Assembly (NCBI GenBank): GCA_024529925.1
Contig: JAFEUB010001390.1
Span: 477,001 to 541,000, forward strand
Source: Ophthalmolycus amberensis
Lineage: Eukaryota; Chordata; Actinopteri; Perciformes; Zoarcidae
Length of the DNA: 64,000 nucleotides
Direction of reading: 5' to 3'
Below the pieces are notes generated by a model. The model made no database searches. It saw only the letters and a program-made list of their open reading frames with translations, and was not told the origin of the DNA. Below, piece after piece: positions 62,708 to 64,000 of the stretch (the stretch's first letter is position 1; every line of letters begins with the position of its first letter). The translations under genes and the position numbers were made by a program.

Positions 62708-63136
62708 TCGTCACCTGGGTGCTGTCACAGACGTCTTCCCTTGTTCAAAGATGCGGTGTATCCTGTTGGTCTTGGTGAGCAGCGCGGCGTAGCTGAAGCA
62801 CATCCCCAAGCCCAAGAAAATCCTCCGGAACGAACACACGCCCACATCGGGCGCCGCGATCATCAGGAACGTTATGGCGTAGCACAGGAAGATCCCCGTC
62901 AGCAGCACGTAGCTCATCTCCCGCCCCGACGCCCGCACGATGGGAGTGTCGTTGTGCCGGACAAAAGTGACGATGACGAAGGAGGTGGCGATGATCCCCA
63001 GCATGGAGATGAAGACGGGGACGACGGCCCAGGGGGAGTGCCACTCCAGCTTGATGATGGGGATGGGAACACAGCCAGTGCGGTTGGCGTCGGGCCGCAT
63101 CTCATATGGACACAGCTCACAGGTGAACTCCGATGC
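43485..63136 (-). CDS. grm8: Metabotropic glutamate receptor 8, 3' part of gene (five coding exons)
   Basis: Group III metabotropic glutamate receptor, a presynaptic class C GPCR that couples to Gi/o. The coding exons, in transcript order on the minus strand, are 63136-62715, 61240-60874, 46200-46060, 45253-45151 and 43534-43485. All junctions are GT-AG and keep the frame, giving ~360 residues. Seen: the end of the cysteine-rich domain (CELCPYEMRP), seven hydrophobic helices, the tail motif KRKRSFK, and a C-terminus ending YVSYSNHAI then stop. mGluR8 is favoured over mGluR4/6/7 by IIKLEWHSPWAVVPVF, DYGEQRT, DLSLICSLGYSILL and RPNGEVKTELCESMETN. The signal peptide and the glutamate-binding Venus-flytrap domain are absent and must lie past 64000. 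Teleosts can carry two grm8 copies; which one this is cannot be decided here. Confidence 0.97.
43535..45150 (-). other. grm8 intron before the last coding exon (1616 bp)
   Basis: The donor is GTGAGTAAGA and the acceptor ends TTCACGCAG. The 200 nt next to the acceptor (plus 43537-43735) are strongly purine-rich on the plus strand, so the transcript is pyrimidine-rich. A (CA)n tract lies at 44441-44465. No alternative-tail exon was recognised. Confidence 0.85.
44441..44465. repeat. (CA)n microsatellite in grm8 intron
   Basis: About ten CA units with one imperfection at the end. Confidence 0.93.
45151..45253 (-). CDS. grm8: grm8 exon: proximal cytoplasmic tail with VKTE motif
   Basis: This exon is 103 nt: 34 codons plus one base. 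It reads AIVTAATMSGKLNQKGDRPN then GEVKTELCESMETN. It is one residue shorter than the mammalian mGluR8 segment as I recall it (KGD in place of KGND). The VKTE sequence fits the psi-K-x-E SUMO consensus, at the position where mammalian mGluR8 has VKSE. The acceptor is ATACAG and the donor is gtgagt. The split codon, A plus CT, makes Thr with the last exon. Confidence 0.95.
45254..46059 (-). other. grm8 intron between the TM7 exon and the tail exon (806 bp)
   Basis: The intron splits SFK from AIVTAATM in phase 0. About two thirds of it is a single hAT-type MITE (45341-45897). Confidence 0.85.
45341..45897. mobile_element. hAT-type MITE in a grm8 intron
   Basis: The left end is TAGGGCTGCAAC and the right end its reverse complement GTTGCAGCCCTA. 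The flanking 8 bp are CTCTTTAG and CTCTGTAG (7 of 8 match), the duplication length of hAT insertions. It is AT-rich inside with repeated TCGATTA near both ends and no coding capacity. Confidence 0.87.
46060..46200 (-). CDS. grm8: grm8 exon: TM7 and start of cytoplasmic tail
   Basis: This exon has exactly 47 codons, phase 0 at both ends. It encodes MYIQTTTLTISLSLSASVSL through GMLYMPKVYIILFHPEQNV (TM7 and its cytoplasmic end), then the basic KRKRSFK. In related group III receptors the segment after TM7 binds calmodulin and G-beta-gamma. The acceptor is CTCCTCCTAG and the donor is gtgagg. The boundary before MYIQ matches the usual group III position; the boundary after SFK may be an extra intron. 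Confidence 0.96.
50181..50211. repeat. G12-(AG)n compound repeat
   Basis: Twelve G followed by about nine AG units. Confidence 0.95.
51607..51645. repeat. (TG)n microsatellite
   Basis: 39 bp of uninterrupted TG. Confidence 0.95.
52728..52758. repeat. G31 homopolymer
   Basis: Thirty-one consecutive G on the plus strand; C31 in the grm8 transcript. Confidence 0.93.
53571..53597. repeat. (CA)n microsatellite
   Basis: About 13 CA units. Confidence 0.95.
54548..54574. repeat. (TG)n microsatellite
   Basis: About 13 TG units. Confidence 0.95.
55674..55729. repeat. (TG)n-(GA)n compound repeat
   Basis: About 20 TG units, then a short GA tract. Confidence 0.94.
56226..56315. repeat. (CA)45 microsatellite
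   Basis: 90 bp of uninterrupted CA, the longest dinucleotide tract in the window. Confidence 0.96.
56621..56649. repeat. (AC)n microsatellite
   Basis: About 14 AC units. Confidence 0.95.
56867..56894. repeat. (CT)14 microsatellite
   Basis: 28 bp of uninterrupted CT. Confidence 0.95.
58238..58373. repeat. Degenerate three-copy minisatellite
   Basis: GGATATTCCAATTA occurs at 58238 and 58289 and as GGACATTCTAATTA at 58359. CACTGGT/CGCTGGT precedes the last two copies and CA-rich spacers lie between. The spacing is 51 and 70 bp. Confidence 0.85.
58425..58469. repeat. (CA)n microsatellite, interrupted
   Basis: Two CA tracts broken by GCATG. Confidence 0.93.
59956..59984. repeat. (CA)n microsatellite
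   Basis: About 14 CA units. Confidence 0.95.
60874..61240 (-). CDS. grm8: grm8 exon: TM4 to TM6
   Basis: This exon is 367 nt: one base plus 122 codons. It starts FISPASQLAITFSLISVQLL (TM4), then a second extracellular loop with DYGEQRT and the conserved KCDISDLS cysteine. TM5 (SLGYSILLMVTCTVYAI) follows, then the G-protein-coupling loop KTRGVPETFNEAKPIGF and TM6 with TTCIIWLAFIPIFFGT. It ends at TSQSAER in phase 0 before a gtaagt donor. The acceptor is CTTCCCAG. Part of this exon (about 60885-61140) has a higher GC content than its surroundings. Confidence 0.96.
61939..61960. repeat. (CTTT)n repeat
   Basis: Five CTTT units. Confidence 0.9.
61970..62145. repeat. Possible LINE 3' tail
   Basis: AGGTGGAGGCTTCAAATAAG CCAAGTTGGCTTT, followed by CTCTTCCTGCACTGTGATTC and an AT-rich end with AAAATAAATAA, looks like the 3' end of a fish LINE. 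There is no coding part. Confidence 0.35.
62545..62567. repeat. (CA)n microsatellite
   Basis: About 11 CA units in the same grm8 intron as the (GT)21 tract. Confidence 0.93.
62664..62705. repeat. (GT)21 microsatellite next to grm8 5' splice site
   Basis: It is 42 bp of uninterrupted GT on the plus strand, so CA in the grm8 transcript. It begins at the tenth intronic nucleotide after the donor at 62714. Confidence 0.97.
62715..63136 (-). CDS. grm8: grm8 exon: end of cysteine-rich domain, TM1 to TM3
   Basis: This exon is 422 nt: 140 codons plus two bases, starting in phase 0 after a CCCTCCCCCAG acceptor. It begins ASEFTCELCPYEMRP, the last part of the cysteine-rich linker, with an NRTGC glycosylation sequon. 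TM1 follows (WAVVPVFISMLGIIATSF), then the first intracellular loop NDTPIVRASGRE, TM2 (MSYVLLTGIFLCYAITF), and TM3 with CSFRRIFLGLGMCFSYAALL. The TM3 Cys is the usual partner of the second extracellular loop. The exon ends KTSVTAP plus AG; the split Arg codon is completed by the G of the next exon. The donor is gtgacg, and a (CA)n tract begins nine bases later. Confidence 0.96.
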
Positions 63137-64000
63137 CTGGGGGAGGGACAGTTTTAATAGTGTCAAGTAAAGACTGTTTTGTGTCTGGTAAATCTGTCTG
63201 TAGCTCCCACAGACTTAATTCCCAAATGTTTTCTTCCAAACCCGACACACAATATGGTAAATCTGTAACTGCAGTTGCTCCCAAATATATGCAATTACAC
63301 TGTGAATCACTAACAGTTGATTACTTTACCAATCAGTTGAGGCTGAGCTATTGTGTGTCATCTGACTCGCACATGATATACATTTTTGAACACTTGTTCG
63401 CTATTTTCCAATCCACTGAGATCCCAAATCTACTGTAAATGTGTTGACGGTTTATTGATGTTACAGGAAACGCATGTATCTGGAAAATGAGTACGTACTT
63501 ATGTACTTCCATTTGCTATAATAGCATCTGTGGGGTTCTTCCTGCTTATATGAATCCAAAATGGGCCATCTAAGTGGCTTTCTCTTGATTGCCTGGGACA
63601 GAACTCTACCGTAGAGTAAGAGTAAGCAGGCAGCAGCTGTCACGAGAGCAGATGCATGCGGAGACCGACATGTTCATGATGTCAAAGTGCTGTCATTGCA
63701 AACAAATCTCAATAGTTGATTCCAACAAATGCAACCAGTTGTGGCTGTAGAAGCTCTGCCGAGGTTAGAGCATCTGGTAAAATTCTCCATTTCAACTGAC
63801 GGATCAAGTGAACCGGTTAGGCTGAGAGCATTTTGGAGGCTATTAAAACGCAACAATCGCGGCCATTTATCAGTCAGAGAGATCTCTTTTCTTGTTGTTA
63901 TTTTTAAAGTAACAAGATGAATAGAAAGTGAAGCGCTTACATTGATGCAAAAAGTCAATAACTTTTTCTTCATATATTTCGACAAAAACACTTTGCAATA
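63137..64000 (-). other. grm8 intron upstream of the cysteine-rich/TM1 exon (partial)
   Basis: The stretch runs from the acceptor at 63137-63138 to the window end. No further glutamate-receptor exon is visible on the minus strand. It shows no notable repeats. Confidence 0.7.

Larger units (their letters stand above)
61241..62714 (-). other. grm8 intron between TM3 and TM4 exons (1474 bp)
   Basis: It is phase 2, splitting the Arg of TAPR-F. It contains (GT)21 at 62664-62705 close to the donor, (CA)n at 62545-62567, (CTTT)n at 61939-61960, and a possible LINE 3' tail at 61970-62145. Confidence 0.85.

Noticed and set aside
46201..64000. A microRNA in grm8 introns (miR-592 lies in mammalian GRM8)
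   Set aside because: I scanned by eye for the mature sequence in both orientations and did not see it. In mammals it lies further upstream in the gene.

Overview
The window looks like vertebrate, almost certainly teleost fish, nuclear DNA. Its genes are broken by GT-AG introns. Non-coding DNA dominates and is dense in (CA)n/(GT)n microsatellites. Several interspersed repeats match repeat types I remember from ray-finned (especially percomorph) fish genomes. Nothing bacterial, viral or organellar was seen.

Two protein-coding genes can be supported. On the minus strand, 63136 down to 43485, lies the 3' part of a metabotropic glutamate receptor 8 gene (grm8). Five coding exons encode the last ~360 residues: the end of the cysteine-rich domain, all seven transmembrane helices and the intracellular tail, finishing at a stop codon. 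The ligand-binding domain must lie beyond position 64000. The exons join in frame at every junction and the tail ends in the Asn-His-Ala-Ile form expected of the mGluR8a isoform. On the plus strand, 16089-19417, is a compact four-exon gene for a secreted protein of 363 residues: a signal peptide followed by three C-type lectin-like domains (CTLDs), one per exon, none with an intact EPN/QPD sugar-binding motif.

Layout: 1-15.8 kb is gene-free with repeat fragments; 15.8-19.7 kb is the lectin gene, with a hAT-type MITE flanked by a perfect 8-bp target duplication in its third intron; 19.7-42.7 kb is a gene-free interval with a decayed hAT transposase relic and several interspersed repeats; 42.7-64.0 kb is the grm8 3' region, including a 14.7-kb intron and a second hAT-type MITE. 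The two genes face each other tail to tail across ~23 kb and there is no sign that they act together.

The most interesting points are: a grm8 exon structure that appears to hold introns absent from the mammalian gene as I remember it; a 42-bp CA/GT repeat starting 10 nt inside a grm8 5' splice site; and the lectin, whose middle domain has lost both partners of the inner CTLD disulfide and whose CTLD exons are all symmetric phase 1-1 modules. I saw no convincing new multi-gene system.
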